A stretch of 64,000 bases of DNA from G963662655 sp963665015 (GTDB lineage Bacteria; Cloacimonadota; Cloacimonadia; Cloacimonadales; JAIOQZ01): the NCBI GenBank assembly GCA_963665015.2, contig CAXXSY010000003.1:806001-870000 (forward strand). The letters are read 5' to 3'. Each line of letters begins with the position of its first letter. The stretch's first letter is position 1. Position numbers and translations under genes: made by a program. The notes under the pieces were generated by a model. The model saw nothing but the letters and a program-made list of their open reading frames with translations. It was not told the origin of the DNA and did not search any database. Positions 16,384 through 24,575 of this stretch are shown here, in pieces.

Positions 16384-17195
16384 AAGCGATCTACCTTCCG
16401 CAATTCGAAAATCTCTTTACACTGATCGAGCAGCGCAGGCATAACCGCGAGCGGAATCATACTGGCGGCATCACTCAGCGCTTCGATGGGTGCCGGGTGC
16501 GTCTCGATGAAGAGGCCGTCAACAAATCCGGTCGCGAGCGCCGCACGCGCCATCATGGGTGCAAACTCGGGCGTTCCGCCGGAGGTGTGGTGCAGGGAGG
16601 GCTTCTGCATGCTGTGGGTCACGTCGTAGATGACCGGGAATCCCATACCGCTCATGATCGCGAAGCTTCGGAAATCCACCACCAGATTGTGATAGCCGAA
16701 GCAGGTCCCGCGTTCGGTTATCAGTACCTGATAGTTGTTTTCGGCGGTGACTTTCTCGGTGACGTTGTGGATGTCCTCGGGCGCCATGAACTGGGCTTTC
16801 TTGACGTTGACGATGCGTCCTGATGCCGCCGCTTTCTGGATGAGCGCTGTCTGCCGGCTAAGGAACGCCGGGATTTGCAGGATGTCGGCTACCTCTGCCG
16901 CTTCATCCACCTCGTTCGTTTCATGCACATCGGTCAGGATGGGGAAACCGAATTCCTCTTTGAGCCGCATCAGCAGATTAAGACCTTCGTTCATGCCCGG
17001 TCCCTGAAAAGATGTCACGGAGGTGCGGTTGGCTTTCTTGTAGGATGATTTGAAGATGAGTGTAATGTCGCGCTTGTCGGTTTCTTTCTTTAGCACTTCC
17101 GCGGTTTTGTACATGATCGCCTTGTCTTCGACCACGCAGGGTCCCGCGATGAGGAAGAGTTTACTTTTGTCTCGTAATTGATTGTATAGCTCCAT
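16380..17195 (-). CDS. KDO-8-phosphate synthase
   Basis: KdsA condenses phosphoenolpyruvate with arabinose-5-phosphate to make KDO-8-phosphate for the lipopolysaccharide core, so the host has an outer membrane with LPS. The 271-residue sequence has the family motifs FLIAGPCVVED, FKSSYKKANRTS, PILTDVHE, QIPAFLSRQT, ERGTCFGYHNLVVDFRS, DVTHSMQKP and the C-terminal FIETHPAP. The start ATG 17195 (MELYNQLRDKSK) is chosen because the conserved part begins at once; upstream codons of the longer frame match nothing. The gene ends convergently on the sensor kinase, with overlapping stop codons and no space for a terminator between them. Confidence 0.93.
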   Translation of the reverse strand: MELYNQLRDKSKLFLIAGPCVVEDKAIMYKTAEVLKKETDKRDITLIFKSSYKKANRTSVTSFQGPGMNEGLNLLMRLKEEFGFPILTDVHETNEVDEAAEVADILQIPAFLSRQTALIQKAAASGRIVNVKKAQFMAPEDIHNVTEKVTAENNYQVLITERGTCFGYHNLVVDFRSFAIMSGMGFPVIYDVTHSMQKPSLHHTSGGTPEFAPMMARAALATGFVDGLFIETHPAPIEALSDAASMIPLAVMPALLDQCKEIFELRKVDRF

Positions 17196-17278
17196 GTTAT
17201 CCGCCTTGATGATCCTGTTTGGGATCGATTTGTCGTCATCCTGTGCAGCTTCGAACAGTAGGCAAGAAGAAAATCGTA

Positions 17279-17626
17279 TTAAATTCTCCGTCTCCTCCGT
17301 ATCCTTCGGAAGATGCGGTAGTTGTTGCCGACCACGAGCAGGTAAAGGAAGTTGCTGATCAGCAGCACGCCGACGATCTCTCTTCGAGCCTCGGGGTAGT
17401 ACCACACCATCAGCGCGAGGATGGGCAGCAGCAGGAGTTTCAGCGTTACCAGTCCGCGCTTGACGCCCAGCTTCTTCAGAAGGAACCGCGCGATGGGATT
17501 GCGCTCGCTGCGGGTGGAGGAGTTGATCACGACCAGGAACGTCGAATGGATGTCGAGGATGTTGAGCGTGATGAACACGAAGAGCAGAAGGATGAATACG
17601 GGTAGCGAAAAGACGATGGCTTTCAA
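17279..17626 (-). CDS. Small integral membrane protein, DUF5658-like
   Basis: The 115-residue protein has about three hydrophobic helices. It carries the motif LNILDIHSTFLVVINSSTRSERNPIARFLLKKLG, which resembles DUF5658 membrane proteins (an aspartate in the first helix followed by E-x-NP). The C-terminus is very basic (RIFRRIRRRRRI). The function is unknown. It overlaps the stop of the 81-residue gene upstream by 4 bp, and that gene overlaps fliR, so both small membrane proteins are translated at the end of the flagellar operon, although no flagellar role is known for either. Confidence 0.6.
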   Translation of the reverse strand: MKAIVFSLPVFILLLFVFITLNILDIHSTFLVVINSSTRSERNPIARFLLKKLGVKRGLVTLKLLLLPILALMVWYYPEARREIVGVLLISNFLYLLVVGNNYRIFRRIRRRRRI

Positions 17627-17868
17627 TCCTGTTTATCCTGATCGACGACGATTTCCTTGTCGGGGTCGAGGTTGTCGCGGCGATTCTTCTTCACCTGTTC
17701 GCGCGTGCGTTGTCGTATGTAAAACCACAGTATCAACAGAACCGGAATCGTGATATACCACAATCGCACCAGCATTGCGAAAACGCCGGGTATCAGCCTG
17801 AAAAATACCCGCCACAGCAGAACGACCAATACGATAATGAGGATTCGAACCAGGATTTTCACTCTCAA
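17623..17868 (-). CDS. Small membrane protein at the 3' end of the flagellar operon
   Basis: The 81-residue product has two hydrophobic helices (MRVKILVRILIIVLVVLLWRVFF and a second around residues 30-50) and a charged cytoplasmic tail ending DPDKEIVVDQDKQD. The layout is similar to DUF4834-type small membrane proteins, but the family assignment is weak. It overlaps fliR by 4 bp and the next gene by 4 bp, so it is translationally coupled to both. Confidence 0.55.
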   Translation of the reverse strand: MRVKILVRILIIVLVVLLWRVFFRLIPGVFAMLVRLWYITIPVLLILWFYIRQRTREQVKKNRRDNLDPDKEIVVDQDKQD

Positions 17869-18647
17869 CCTCCCATTGCTTTGACGACGCCCATGAGGTC
17901 CTCGCGGAAGCCGTCGAACAAATGCAGGAACACGCTCGCGAAGTACGGCCAGTAGAAGGTCAGCATATAGAGTCCGACCAGGATTCCCAGCGGCATGGCC
18001 ACGATCAGCACATGCATGTCGGGATTCAGTTTCGCCAGGAGGCCCAGGATTACACGCTCGATAAGCAGAACCGCGAAGATGGGTGCTCCGATCTTGATAC
18101 CGATCACGAAGATTTCGGACGTGATGCGCACCATCTGATTCATCAATGGCATCGGAAGGTTCACACCTGTCAAGGGAATGATGTAAAAACTATCGAAGAG
18201 CGCTTGCAGGAAGAAGAGGTGCCCGTTCGTGGCGAATAGCAGCATCACGGCGACGAAGTACTTCATCTGGCCCAATACCTGAACCTGATCTTCACTGGTT
18301 GGATCGACCAGCGTCATCATGGTGAGGCTCATCATGCGGCCCATCATGAAACCCGCCAGATGCAGTCCCTCGAAGATAATCCGACTCGACACACCGATGA
18401 TGAGGCCGACCAGCACCTCCTTGCCCGTGTAGAAGATCAGGTGCATGAACGAGATGGGCAGGATTTCCGGTACGGGGATCACGTTGGCCGTCAGGAAGGC
18501 GAGGAACATGCTCAGCGCCATGCGGAATCGGATGTCGATCGAGGGTGAGGAGAGGAGCGGCATCGCGGTCAGCATCGCGCCGATGCGCACCAGAATGAGC
18601 AGGAATTGCTCCAGCTCGGCGAGGGTGATTCCCAGGTATTCGAACAT
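17865..18647 (-). CDS. Flagellar export apparatus protein FliR
   Basis: FliR is one of the five membrane proteins of the flagellar type III export gate, where one copy joins FliP5 and FliQ4. The 260-residue product begins MFEYLGITLAELEQFLLILVRIGAML, has six or so hydrophobic segments and a conserved AVLLIERVILGLLAKLNPDMHVLIVAMPLGILVGL region, all typical. It follows fliQ by 1 bp. FlhB, often next to fliR, is not in the window. Expected location is the inner membrane at the basal body. Confidence 0.93.
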   Translation of the reverse strand: MFEYLGITLAELEQFLLILVRIGAMLTAMPLLSSPSIDIRFRMALSMFLAFLTANVIPVPEILPISFMHLIFYTGKEVLVGLIIGVSSRIIFEGLHLAGFMMGRMMSLTMMTLVDPTSEDQVQVLGQMKYFVAVMLLFATNGHLFFLQALFDSFYIIPLTGVNLPMPLMNQMVRITSEIFVIGIKIGAPIFAVLLIERVILGLLAKLNPDMHVLIVAMPLGILVGLYMLTFYWPYFASVFLHLFDGFREDLMGVVKAMGG

Positions 18648-18648
18648 A

Positions 18649-18918
18649 TCAGCGGTTCATCGTCTGCAAAATGTTGATAATGTAGTTCATGTACTCCATG
18701 AAACGATTGAGCATCCACGGTATGGTGAAGAGCATGACCAGGAGCACCGCGGCGATCTTCGGGATAAAGGTGAGCGTCATTTCGCGAATCTGGGTGACCG
18801 TCTGGAAGATCGAAACCAGCAGACCGACCACAAGTCCCGTGACCAGGATCGGCGCTGCGATAATCATCGTGAAAAAAAGCGTCCTGGAAGCGATTTCGAT
18901 TACCAGTTCCTGTGTCAT
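18649..18918 (-). CDS. Flagellar export apparatus protein FliQ
   Basis: The 89-residue, two-helix protein has the standard FliQ length and motifs (VIEIASRTLFFTMIIAAPILVTGLVVGLLVSIFQTVTQIREMTLTFIPKIAAV). It forms part of the FliPQR export gate. It sits between fliP and fliR in the conserved order. Confidence 0.95.
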   Translation of the reverse strand: MTQELVIEIASRTLFFTMIIAAPILVTGLVVGLLVSIFQTVTQIREMTLTFIPKIAAVLLVMLFTIPWMLNRFMEYMNYIINILQTMNR

Positions 18919-18926
18919 GATCTACC

Positions 18927-19664
18927 TCAGTTGAAGCTGATAACCAGCGACTGGATCACCAGGAACCATCCATCCACCATCACGAACAGCAGAATCTTGA
19001 ACGGCGCCGAGATCAGTACCGGCGGCAGCATCATCATACCCATGGACATGAGGATACTCGCGATGATCATGTCGATCATCAGGAATGGAAGGTACAAGAG
19101 GAATCCCATCTGGAAGGCCAGCCTGAGTTCGCTGATGGCAAAGGCGGGAACGATCACGTGCAGCGGAAGGTCGTCCGCGTTCTCGGGCTTTTCCATGCGG
19201 GCGTTGTTGACCATCAGGGCGAGGTCTTTCTCGCGCGTCTGTTTCAGCATGAAGGTGCGAAGCGGCTTCACGCCCTGCTTGAAGGCTTCCTGATGCCCGA
19301 TCTCTCCGCGCAGATAGGGTTGCAGCGCGGTGTCGTTGATGTCCTTGAATACCGGCGCCATGATGAAGAAGGTGAGGAACAGCGCCAGGGCGACGATGAT
19401 CTGGTTGGACGGAGCCGATTGCGTTCCGACCGCTTTCCTGACCATCCCCAGCACCACTGCGATGCGGGTGAAGGAGGTCATCAGGATCAGGATCGAGGGC
19501 GCTACCGAGAGGACGGTTATCAGGAGCAGAATTTGTAGCGAGACCGCTACGTCCTGCGGGTCCTCCGTGGCATCGACACCGAGCGTGATGCGCGGGAGCG
19601 CTTGCGCGGACAGTATGCCGACAGCCAGCATCAGCAGCAGAATCAGGATTGCCTTGCGTTTCAT
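18927..19664 (-). CDS. Flagellar export apparatus protein FliP
   Basis: The 245-residue FliP has a cleavable signal peptide (MKRKAILILLLMLAVGILSAQA). The conserved core includes LLITVLSVAPSILILMTSFTRIAVVLGMVRKA, FLTFFIMAPVF and the C-terminal LAFQMGFLLYLPFLMIDMIIASILMSMGMMMLPP. Five copies form the core of the export gate. It overlaps fliO by 4 bp. Confidence 0.95.
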   Translation of the reverse strand: MKRKAILILLLMLAVGILSAQALPRITLGVDATEDPQDVAVSLQILLLITVLSVAPSILILMTSFTRIAVVLGMVRKAVGTQSAPSNQIIVALALFLTFFIMAPVFKDINDTALQPYLRGEIGHQEAFKQGVKPLRTFMLKQTREKDLALMVNNARMEKPENADDLPLHVIVPAFAISELRLAFQMGFLLYLPFLMIDMIIASILMSMGMMMLPPVLISAPFKILLFVMVDGWFLVIQSLVISFN

Positions 19665-20110
19665 TTCTTCCTGCCGAATTTCTGTAAAACATCGCGGAAC
19701 CTGACCGATTCCAGCTTTCTGTTTGATTCTTCGATTTTTGTGAGGATTTCGGGATCGGTGACTTTATCGATGAGGTCGATTCGGTCCGGCGTCATCCCGA
19801 GGATATAGACCGCCTCCAGCGATTTCACGATCACGATCGAGTTTTTCGCGTTCAGCGGGGTTATTTCCAGTATTTTAGTGGTGTCCCTGAGCTGCGAGAT
19901 ACGTCTTCCCTGGACGGTGAATCGCTTCAACACCCACAGGAATACGAAGAGCAGCACGAAGACCACAGCGAGCCCGAATATGAACGAGCCCAGGCTGCCC
20001 AGTGTGCTGACGCCCTTGTAGGTCCCGTAGTCGGTTGCCAGCGTATCCATCTGCCCGAACGCGGCAGTGGCGGTGAGCAGGAATAGCGCGGCGAGCAGGA
20101 ATCTCATCAT
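19661..20110 (-). CDS. Flagellar biosynthesis protein FliO
   Basis: The 149-residue protein has a signal peptide or first helix (MMRFLLAALFLLTATAAFG), a short periplasmic part, a transmembrane helix (FIFGLAVVFVLLFVFLWVLKRF) and a cytoplasmic domain. That domain contains ITPLNAKNSIVIVKSLEAVYILGMTPDRIDLI, typical of FliO. FliO helps assemble the FliP ring. Overlaps at both ends (fliN, fliP) show translational coupling. Confidence 0.85.
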   Translation of the reverse strand: MMRFLLAALFLLTATAAFGQMDTLATDYGTYKGVSTLGSLGSFIFGLAVVFVLLFVFLWVLKRFTVQGRRISQLRDTTKILEITPLNAKNSIVIVKSLEAVYILGMTPDRIDLIDKVTDPEILTKIEESNRKLESVRFRDVLQKFGRKK

Positions 20111-21072
20111 ACGTTTCCGAGCTGCTTGATGCGTTCCTTGCGCGATACAAGGCTGACGATGCGCACGGCGTAGTTCTCGTCCGCGACCATTACCTCGCCG
20201 ATGGCGAATTTCTTGCCGTTGACGATCAGATCGACGTAGTCACCCGCCGTCTTGTCGAGCTCGATTACCGATCCCTGTCCGATCTCCAGGATTTCCTTGA
20301 TCTTCATATCCTTGCGCCCGAGCTGCACGGTGATGGGCAGCACGATATCGTAGAGGATGTCGATGTTCTCGTTGCCGATCGGCCGGTCGTCTCGATCATC
20401 CACTTCGGAGAACTGGGCTCTGGAGACGGAAGCCATCGGCTGTTGCGGCATATCCTGTGCGGGATTGTAGGCAGCCTGTTTGGGGCTGGAGGGTTGTGGC
20501 GCGGCTTGTGCCGGCGCTTGCTTTCCGCCTGAGTCCTGAAACAGGTTGTTGATCGAGGTTTGCGCGAAGTCGTCGAGGAACATGTCGATGAAGAATTCCT
20601 TTTCGAGGATTTCCATGTGCAGGCGCGACATGATATTGTCCTCGAGGAAATCCTTCTGAATTTCCATGTCGGTGAGTTCGACCTGGGAGACGGTTCCGGT
20701 GAGGGATATATCCATGCCTGAGAGTTCGGAGGCGAGGCTTCCCAGCACCTGGTTGAACATCTCCTGGATCGCGTCGTTGTGTTCCTCGGGGAAGTAATCG
20801 ACTTCACCATCACCGAGCATCATCAGGTCCGAGAGGATCGCGACCAGCTTCTTGTCGAGCAGGATCGAGACCTGGAAATTCTGGTCACCGGTGAAATTTA
20901 TGGTGAGAATCACGCCGGGCAGCTCGAATTCCGATTCCACTCTTGTGAAGTCGAACGGTTCTGTCGTCAGCGGATTGATCTCCAGGGTGTTGTTGGTAAT
21001 GGTGGAGAGTACCCCTGTTGCGTTGGAGCTGAACAGGTTGATCAGTTGATTTACTTTTGTGGTATCACTCAT
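20107..21072 (-). CDS. Flagellar switch protein FliN/FliY
   Basis: At 321 residues this is much longer than simple FliN (about 130). The N-terminal 170 residues resemble a CheC/FliM-middle-like domain (LVAILSDLMMLGDGEVDYFPEEHNDAIQEMFNQVLGSLAS). A Gln/Pro/Ala-rich linker follows, and the C-terminal SpoA domain (DIVLPITVQLGRKDMKIKEILEIGQGSVIELDKTAGDYVDLIVNGKKFAIGEVMV) is classic FliN. The overall layout is that of FliY. FliN/Y forms the C-ring base that binds phospho-CheY and the export ATPase complex. Whether the CheC-like part keeps phosphatase activity cannot be told; I do not see a clear second active-site helix. It overlaps fliM and fliO. Confidence 0.88.
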   Translation of the reverse strand: MSDTTKVNQLINLFSSNATGVLSTITNNTLEINPLTTEPFDFTRVESEFELPGVILTINFTGDQNFQVSILLDKKLVAILSDLMMLGDGEVDYFPEEHNDAIQEMFNQVLGSLASELSGMDISLTGTVSQVELTDMEIQKDFLEDNIMSRLHMEILEKEFFIDMFLDDFAQTSINNLFQDSGGKQAPAQAAPQPSSPKQAAYNPAQDMPQQPMASVSRAQFSEVDDRDDRPIGNENIDILYDIVLPITVQLGRKDMKIKEILEIGQGSVIELDKTAGDYVDLIVNGKKFAIGEVMVADENYAVRIVSLVSRKERIKQLGNV

Positions 21073-22066
21073 GGATTACCTCTCCTTCTGAATCGATAAA
21101 GTTTCTGACCTGGAATACATATTTGTTTCTACGTGTCTTTATTTCTCCCGCGAACTTGGGATGCGAGGAGACCTTGGCGATGATCGGCGTAGTGATGCGC
21201 TGATCGAGGGCGATGATATTGCCCGGTTCCAGGTCCAGGAAATCCTCGATGGTGATCTCGGTGGTCCCGAGATCGATATCCATTTCGATGGATGTCTGTT
21301 CGATCGTACGCTTGAGCGATTCGTAATCCTCTTCGGTGGTCTTCTTCTTCAGGAGCGCCATGTAGTTCTGGCTTAGCAGTTTTTTCAGCAGCGGTTCCAT
21401 CATGAAGTAGGGGAAGCAGAGGAGTATGGTGAATTCGTAGTTTCGCACCGTGACCGGGAAGTTGAGAACGATCATGGTTTCGCTGGATGGCGCTATGGTC
21501 ACCAGTTGCGGATTGGTCTCGAACGTATCGATCTTCGGTTGGAGTTCGTCGATCTGCTGCCACGCTTCGCGGAAGTTGTCCAGAATCTTTTCGGCGATGT
21601 TGCGCATCACGCTGCGCTCGATCTCGGTAAGGTCCTGGATGTCGGTACGCTTTGCGATATGGAGTCCAGTACCGCCGAAGAGGCGATCGACGATGAAGAA
21701 GGTCAGCTCCGGATCGATATCCAGCAGCGCCTGTCCATCGAGCTTGTCGATGCTGAAGATGTACATGTTCGTATAGTCGGACGCGGACATGGTGAATTCG
21801 AGGTAGGTGACCTGGTCGATCACGGGGCTCTTGACATCGACCATTGTCCTGAGGGTGCTGGAGAGATACGGAGCAAGCAGCCTTGCGAATATCTCGTGGA
21901 TATTGCGCAGGGTCTTTATCTGGTCTTTCGATACGCGTTCGGGTCTCCGGAAGTCGTATAGACGCAGGTCTTTCTGCTTGTCCCCTCCCCCCAGTGGGCC
22001 CTTCTCTTCGCCGGTTTCCTGCGAGAGGAGCGCATCGATTTCTTCTTGCGTGAGTAGCTTGCTCAT
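21065..22066 (-). CDS. Flagellar motor switch protein FliM
   Basis: The 333-residue FliM starts with the CheY-binding peptide region (MSKLLTQEEIDALLS). A middle domain follows (LYDFRRPERVSKDQIKTLRNIHEIFARLLAPYLSSTLR), and the C-terminal SpoA-like domain includes GDIEDFLDLEPGNIIALDQR-like sequence. It forms the middle of the C-ring and sets rotation direction. It overlaps fliN/Y by 8 bp. Confidence 0.95.
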   Translation of the reverse strand: MSKLLTQEEIDALLSQETGEEKGPLGGGDKQKDLRLYDFRRPERVSKDQIKTLRNIHEIFARLLAPYLSSTLRTMVDVKSPVIDQVTYLEFTMSASDYTNMYIFSIDKLDGQALLDIDPELTFFIVDRLFGGTGLHIAKRTDIQDLTEIERSVMRNIAEKILDNFREAWQQIDELQPKIDTFETNPQLVTIAPSSETMIVLNFPVTVRNYEFTILLCFPYFMMEPLLKKLLSQNYMALLKKKTTEEDYESLKRTIEQTSIEMDIDLGTTEITIEDFLDLEPGNIIALDQRITTPIIAKVSSHPKFAGEIKTRRNKYVFQVRNFIDSEGEVIHE

Positions 22067-22075
22067 AGTTTTCTC

Positions 22076-22555
22076 TTATGTTATGATGAATTGCGGGAAG
22101 AACACGCGGTGGATTTCCATTTCGGTGTCCTTCAGGAGTCCATTCATCAATTGCTTGATCTGTTCCTTCAGTTGATCCCGGTAATCGGGTCTGCTGAGGT
22201 CCCGGATGCTGGTCGAAGAGAGCAGCATATTGATCGAGTCCAGGATTTCCGGTTGTCGATTGTCGATTTCAACCGGAAGTGTTTCAAGAGTCATATCATA
22301 TTCGAATGTGATGGTGAGTTGCAGTATCCTTCCGTCCCCGTCGCTGGGATTGACGATGATGTTGTTGAAATCCTCGTCTTGCAGGATAACGTATTGAACT
22401 TCCTTTTCCTTCTTAGCTTTCTTCTTCTCTTCGCCTTCGGGTGCGGAATTGTCCTTACGCAGAACAAAGAACCACACCAGAAGGAACGACAGAACCAGTT
22501 GCAGGAAGACGATCGCGACGATTACGATAAGGTTGATTTTCCCTTTGTCATTCAT
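22076..22555 (-). CDS. Flagellar basal body-associated protein FliL
   Basis: The 159-residue protein has a single N-terminal transmembrane helix (LIVIVAIVFLQLVLSFLLVWFFVL) and a lysine/glutamate-rich linker. The periplasmic FliL domain includes NIIVNPSDGDGRILQLTITFEYD and ends RVFFPQFIIT. FliL surrounds the stator units and supports torque. It lies between motB and fliM, as is common. Confidence 0.88.
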   Translation of the reverse strand: MNDKGKINLIVIVAIVFLQLVLSFLLVWFFVLRKDNSAPEGEEKKKAKKEKEVQYVILQDEDFNNIIVNPSDGDGRILQLTITFEYDMTLETLPVEIDNRQPEILDSINMLLSSTSIRDLSRPDYRDQLKEQIKQLMNGLLKDTEMEIHRVFFPQFIIT

Positions 22556-22575
22556 CAGGTATTACTCCATCTATT

Positions 22576-23319
22576 TTATTCCAATGATTCGAAATCGATC
22601 AATCTTCCGGTGACTTCGTCTCGAAGATTGACGTATATCTCGACACGGCGGTTCTGGCTTCTGCCTTCGGGCGTGTCGTTGGAGGCGATGGGACGAAATT
22701 CTCCGAATCCGATTGCCTGGAATCGCTCGGGCGCGATGCCGTTGTCGATGAATTTCTGCACAATGGAAAGCGCTCTCGACGCCGACAGGTCCCAGTTGGA
22801 TGGGAACCGCGCCGTGTGAATGGGAATGTCGTCCGTGTGTCCTTCGACGCGCACCTCAAACGGTACCATTGCCAGGACACGGGCGATCTGTTCGAGGATG
22901 TCGTCCGCTATGGATTTCACATCCGAAGACCCCGATTCAAACAGCATCGGATTGCTGATGCTGAAGTGGATGCGGTCTTTGGAGCGTTCGTATTTCACGT
23001 TTTCGTGGGTACCGGATTTCTCGGTGAGTTCTTCCAGTTGCTGGAGGATTTTCTCCATCTCGTAGTCGAAATCGTGACGCTTGATTTCATAGTACGGCAT
23101 CTGCGGCTTGAGGATCAGTCTTCCGCCATCGGCGGCCAAAACGCCCAGCGCGCCCTGGAGAGAGCTCATCGCCTGCTTGAACTTGCTTTCCTGAATACTG
23201 GAAAACGAGATCAGCAGAACGAAGAAGGTCACCAGGAGCGTCATCATGTCGCCGTACGTGGTCATGTACGACGGTGCGCCTACCGGAGGGCAATCGGGAC
23301 ATTTCTTCTTCTTGGCCAT
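22576..23319 (-). CDS. Stator protein MotB
   Basis: The 247-residue MotB has the N-terminal CPDCPP pair, one transmembrane helix and the essential ion-carrying aspartate at D24 in YGDMMTLLVTFFVLLISFS. A plug/linker and a C-terminal OmpA-like peptidoglycan-binding domain follow (VEGHTDDIPI, LSASRALSIVQKFIDNGI, NRRVEIYV). With MotA it forms the torque-generating channel. Nothing in the sequence settles whether it uses H+ or Na+. Confidence 0.95.
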   Translation of the reverse strand: MAKKKKCPDCPPVGAPSYMTTYGDMMTLLVTFFVLLISFSSIQESKFKQAMSSLQGALGVLAADGGRLILKPQMPYYEIKRHDFDYEMEKILQQLEELTEKSGTHENVKYERSKDRIHFSISNPMLFESGSSDVKSIADDILEQIARVLAMVPFEVRVEGHTDDIPIHTARFPSNWDLSASRALSIVQKFIDNGIAPERFQAIGFGEFRPIASNDTPEGRSQNRRVEIYVNLRDEVTGRLIDFESLE

Positions 23320-23340
23320 GACGCCGCCTTTCAGTCTGCG

Positions 23341-24105
23341 CTACTGCTGCGAACCTTTTCGCATAACGGGGCTGATGAACGTTTCGAGTTTATCGCGCAG
23401 TACGCGCGGGTTGTCTCCCGACTGAATCGAGAGGATGCCTACCAGGATCAGGTTTTTCATAAGGACTTCTTCCTTGGAACGGACTTCCAGTTTTGAAGCC
23501 AGAGGAAGCGCAAGCGCGTTGGCGAGCAGCGAGCCGTAGAACGTCGTGATCAGCGCGATCGCCATACCGGCACCGATGTTGGATGGATCATCCAGTGCCT
23601 GGAGCATCTGGATGAGCCCCACCAGTGTACCGATCATACCGAACGCCGGGGCGTAGAAGCCCAGTTGATCGAACAGCGCTTTGCCGCTCTTGTGGCGCTC
23701 GCTCATGTATTCGATCTCCGTTCCCATCACGTTTTCGATGACTTCCACCTCGTTGCCGTCAACCGCGAGCTGGATCGATTTCTGCATAAATTCGTCGTCG
23801 ATTCCCTTCAGCTCTCGTTCCAGCGCCAGGATTCCTTCGCGACGCGCTTTTTCCCCCAGATCGATCAGGGTGTCGATTTTAGAGACAATGTCGAGCTTTG
23901 GAGTGAACAAACAGACCTTGAACACCTTGCCGATTCCCAGGAATTCCTTCAGGGGAAAGGACGCCAGTGTTGCCGCAATCGCTCCGCCGATAACGATCAG
24001 CATCGAACCGACATCGATGAACGCGGCTATCTGGCCCGACAAGATGATCGGTACGAACACAAGCAGCATTGCGAGAACAAGACCTGCCAGGGTTGCGATA
24101 TCCAT
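23341..24105 (-). CDS. Stator protein MotA
   Basis: The 254-residue MotA has four transmembrane helices and the cytoplasmic loop with conserved charged residues that contact FliG. Family motifs include GSMLIVIGGAIAATLASFPL, IENVMGTEIEYMSERHKSGKALFDQLGFYAPAFGMIGTLVGLI and ALITTFYGSLLANALALPLASKL. It is coupled to motB 21 bp downstream and preceded by flbD at 22 bp. Confidence 0.96.
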   Translation of the reverse strand: MDIATLAGLVLAMLLVFVPIILSGQIAAFIDVGSMLIVIGGAIAATLASFPLKEFLGIGKVFKVCLFTPKLDIVSKIDTLIDLGEKARREGILALERELKGIDDEFMQKSIQLAVDGNEVEVIENVMGTEIEYMSERHKSGKALFDQLGFYAPAFGMIGTLVGLIQMLQALDDPSNIGAGMAIALITTFYGSLLANALALPLASKLEVRSKEEVLMKNLILVGILSIQSGDNPRVLRDKLETFISPVMRKGSQQ

Positions 24106-24127
24106 ACGTAGTCCTTGTTTGCAAAGG

Positions 24128-24343
24128 TTAAAGCTGGTTCTTCAGCGTGAGCTGTTCCCAGTTGCGAAGCGCACGACTCTTGTAATTCACGATCGCCTCG
24201 ATCACCTCTTCCGCCGATTCCCGAACGATCAGCTTTTTGCCGGTCGTCAGGGTAATGATGGTGTCGGGTGTCGATTCGATGAATTCCATCAAGTCCGCGT
24301 TCACGTAGAACTCTTTGCCATTGATCTTGGTAAGCTTGACCAT
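24128..24343 (-). CDS. Flagellar FlbD-family protein
   Basis: The 71-residue FlbD family protein (MVKLTKINGKEFYVNADLMEFIESTPDTIITLTTGKKLIVRESAEEVIEAIVNYKS) is found between flgE and motA in many phyla. It is linked to export or stator function, not to be confused with the Caulobacter NtrC-type regulator FlbD. GAGGAG precedes the ATG. A sigma70-like promoter lies immediately upstream, so flbD-motAB may also be transcribed separately from flgE. Confidence 0.88.
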   Translation of the reverse strand: MVKLTKINGKEFYVNADLMEFIESTPDTIITLTTGKKLIVRESAEEVIEAIVNYKSRALRNWEQLTLKNQL

Positions 24344-24362
24344 TCAAACTCCTCGTTTCGAC

Positions 24363-24391
24363 AATTTACTGATAAAGATCAAACCAGTCAA
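24363..24391 (-). promoter_or_regulatory. Sigma70-like promoter before flbD
   Basis: On the minus strand TTGACT (24386-24391) and TAAATT (24363-24368) are 17 bp apart, about 20 bp before the flbD start codon. Together with the hairpin after flgE, this suggests an internal transcription start for flbD-motA-motB. Confidence 0.4.
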
Positions 24392-24469
24392 TATTAATAC
24401 CGTGTCCGCTCCGAAAAACCGATGCATGAGAGCGGGAATTGCATTCTGAGAGCGATTCATCCCTGTCGT

Positions 24470-24510
24470 GGTACCGGCAAACGGCAGAACGAGCTACCTT
24501 GCCGGTTACC
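24470..24510 (-). other. Hairpin in the flgE-flbD gap
   Basis: GGTACCGGCAA (24470-24480) and TTGCCGGTTACC (24499-24510) form an inverted repeat with one extra base. It could be a processing or regulatory hairpin. A 38-codon open frame (start near 24458, ending just before flbD and encoding a hydrophobic segment) also lies in this gap but has no clear ribosome-binding site. Confidence 0.35.
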
Positions 24511-24544
24511 TGAAACCGGGATCGTCACACTAAGAATAAGGGAT

Positions 24545-24565
24545 GCGGGGGCGGTCGGCCCCCGC
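24545..24565 (-). terminator. GC-rich hairpin after flgE
   Basis: GCGGGGGC and GCCCCCGC form a perfect 8-bp stem with a 5-base loop, 10 bp after the flgE stop. Only a weak T-rich stretch follows (ATCCCTTATTCTT), so it may attenuate rather than stop transcription, or stabilise the flgE mRNA. Confidence 0.55.
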
Positions 24566-24575
24566 GAATTACCGA

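Noticed and set aside
24346..24458. 38-codon open frame with a hydrophobic segment upstream of flbD
   Set aside because: No clear ribosome-binding site, and it overlaps the flbD promoter candidate. Noted only in the hairpin entry.
24400..24540. Possible c-di-GMP riboswitch between flgE and flbD
   Set aside because: A hairpin and GGTAACCGG-like sequence suggested it, but the conserved GEMM core is not there.
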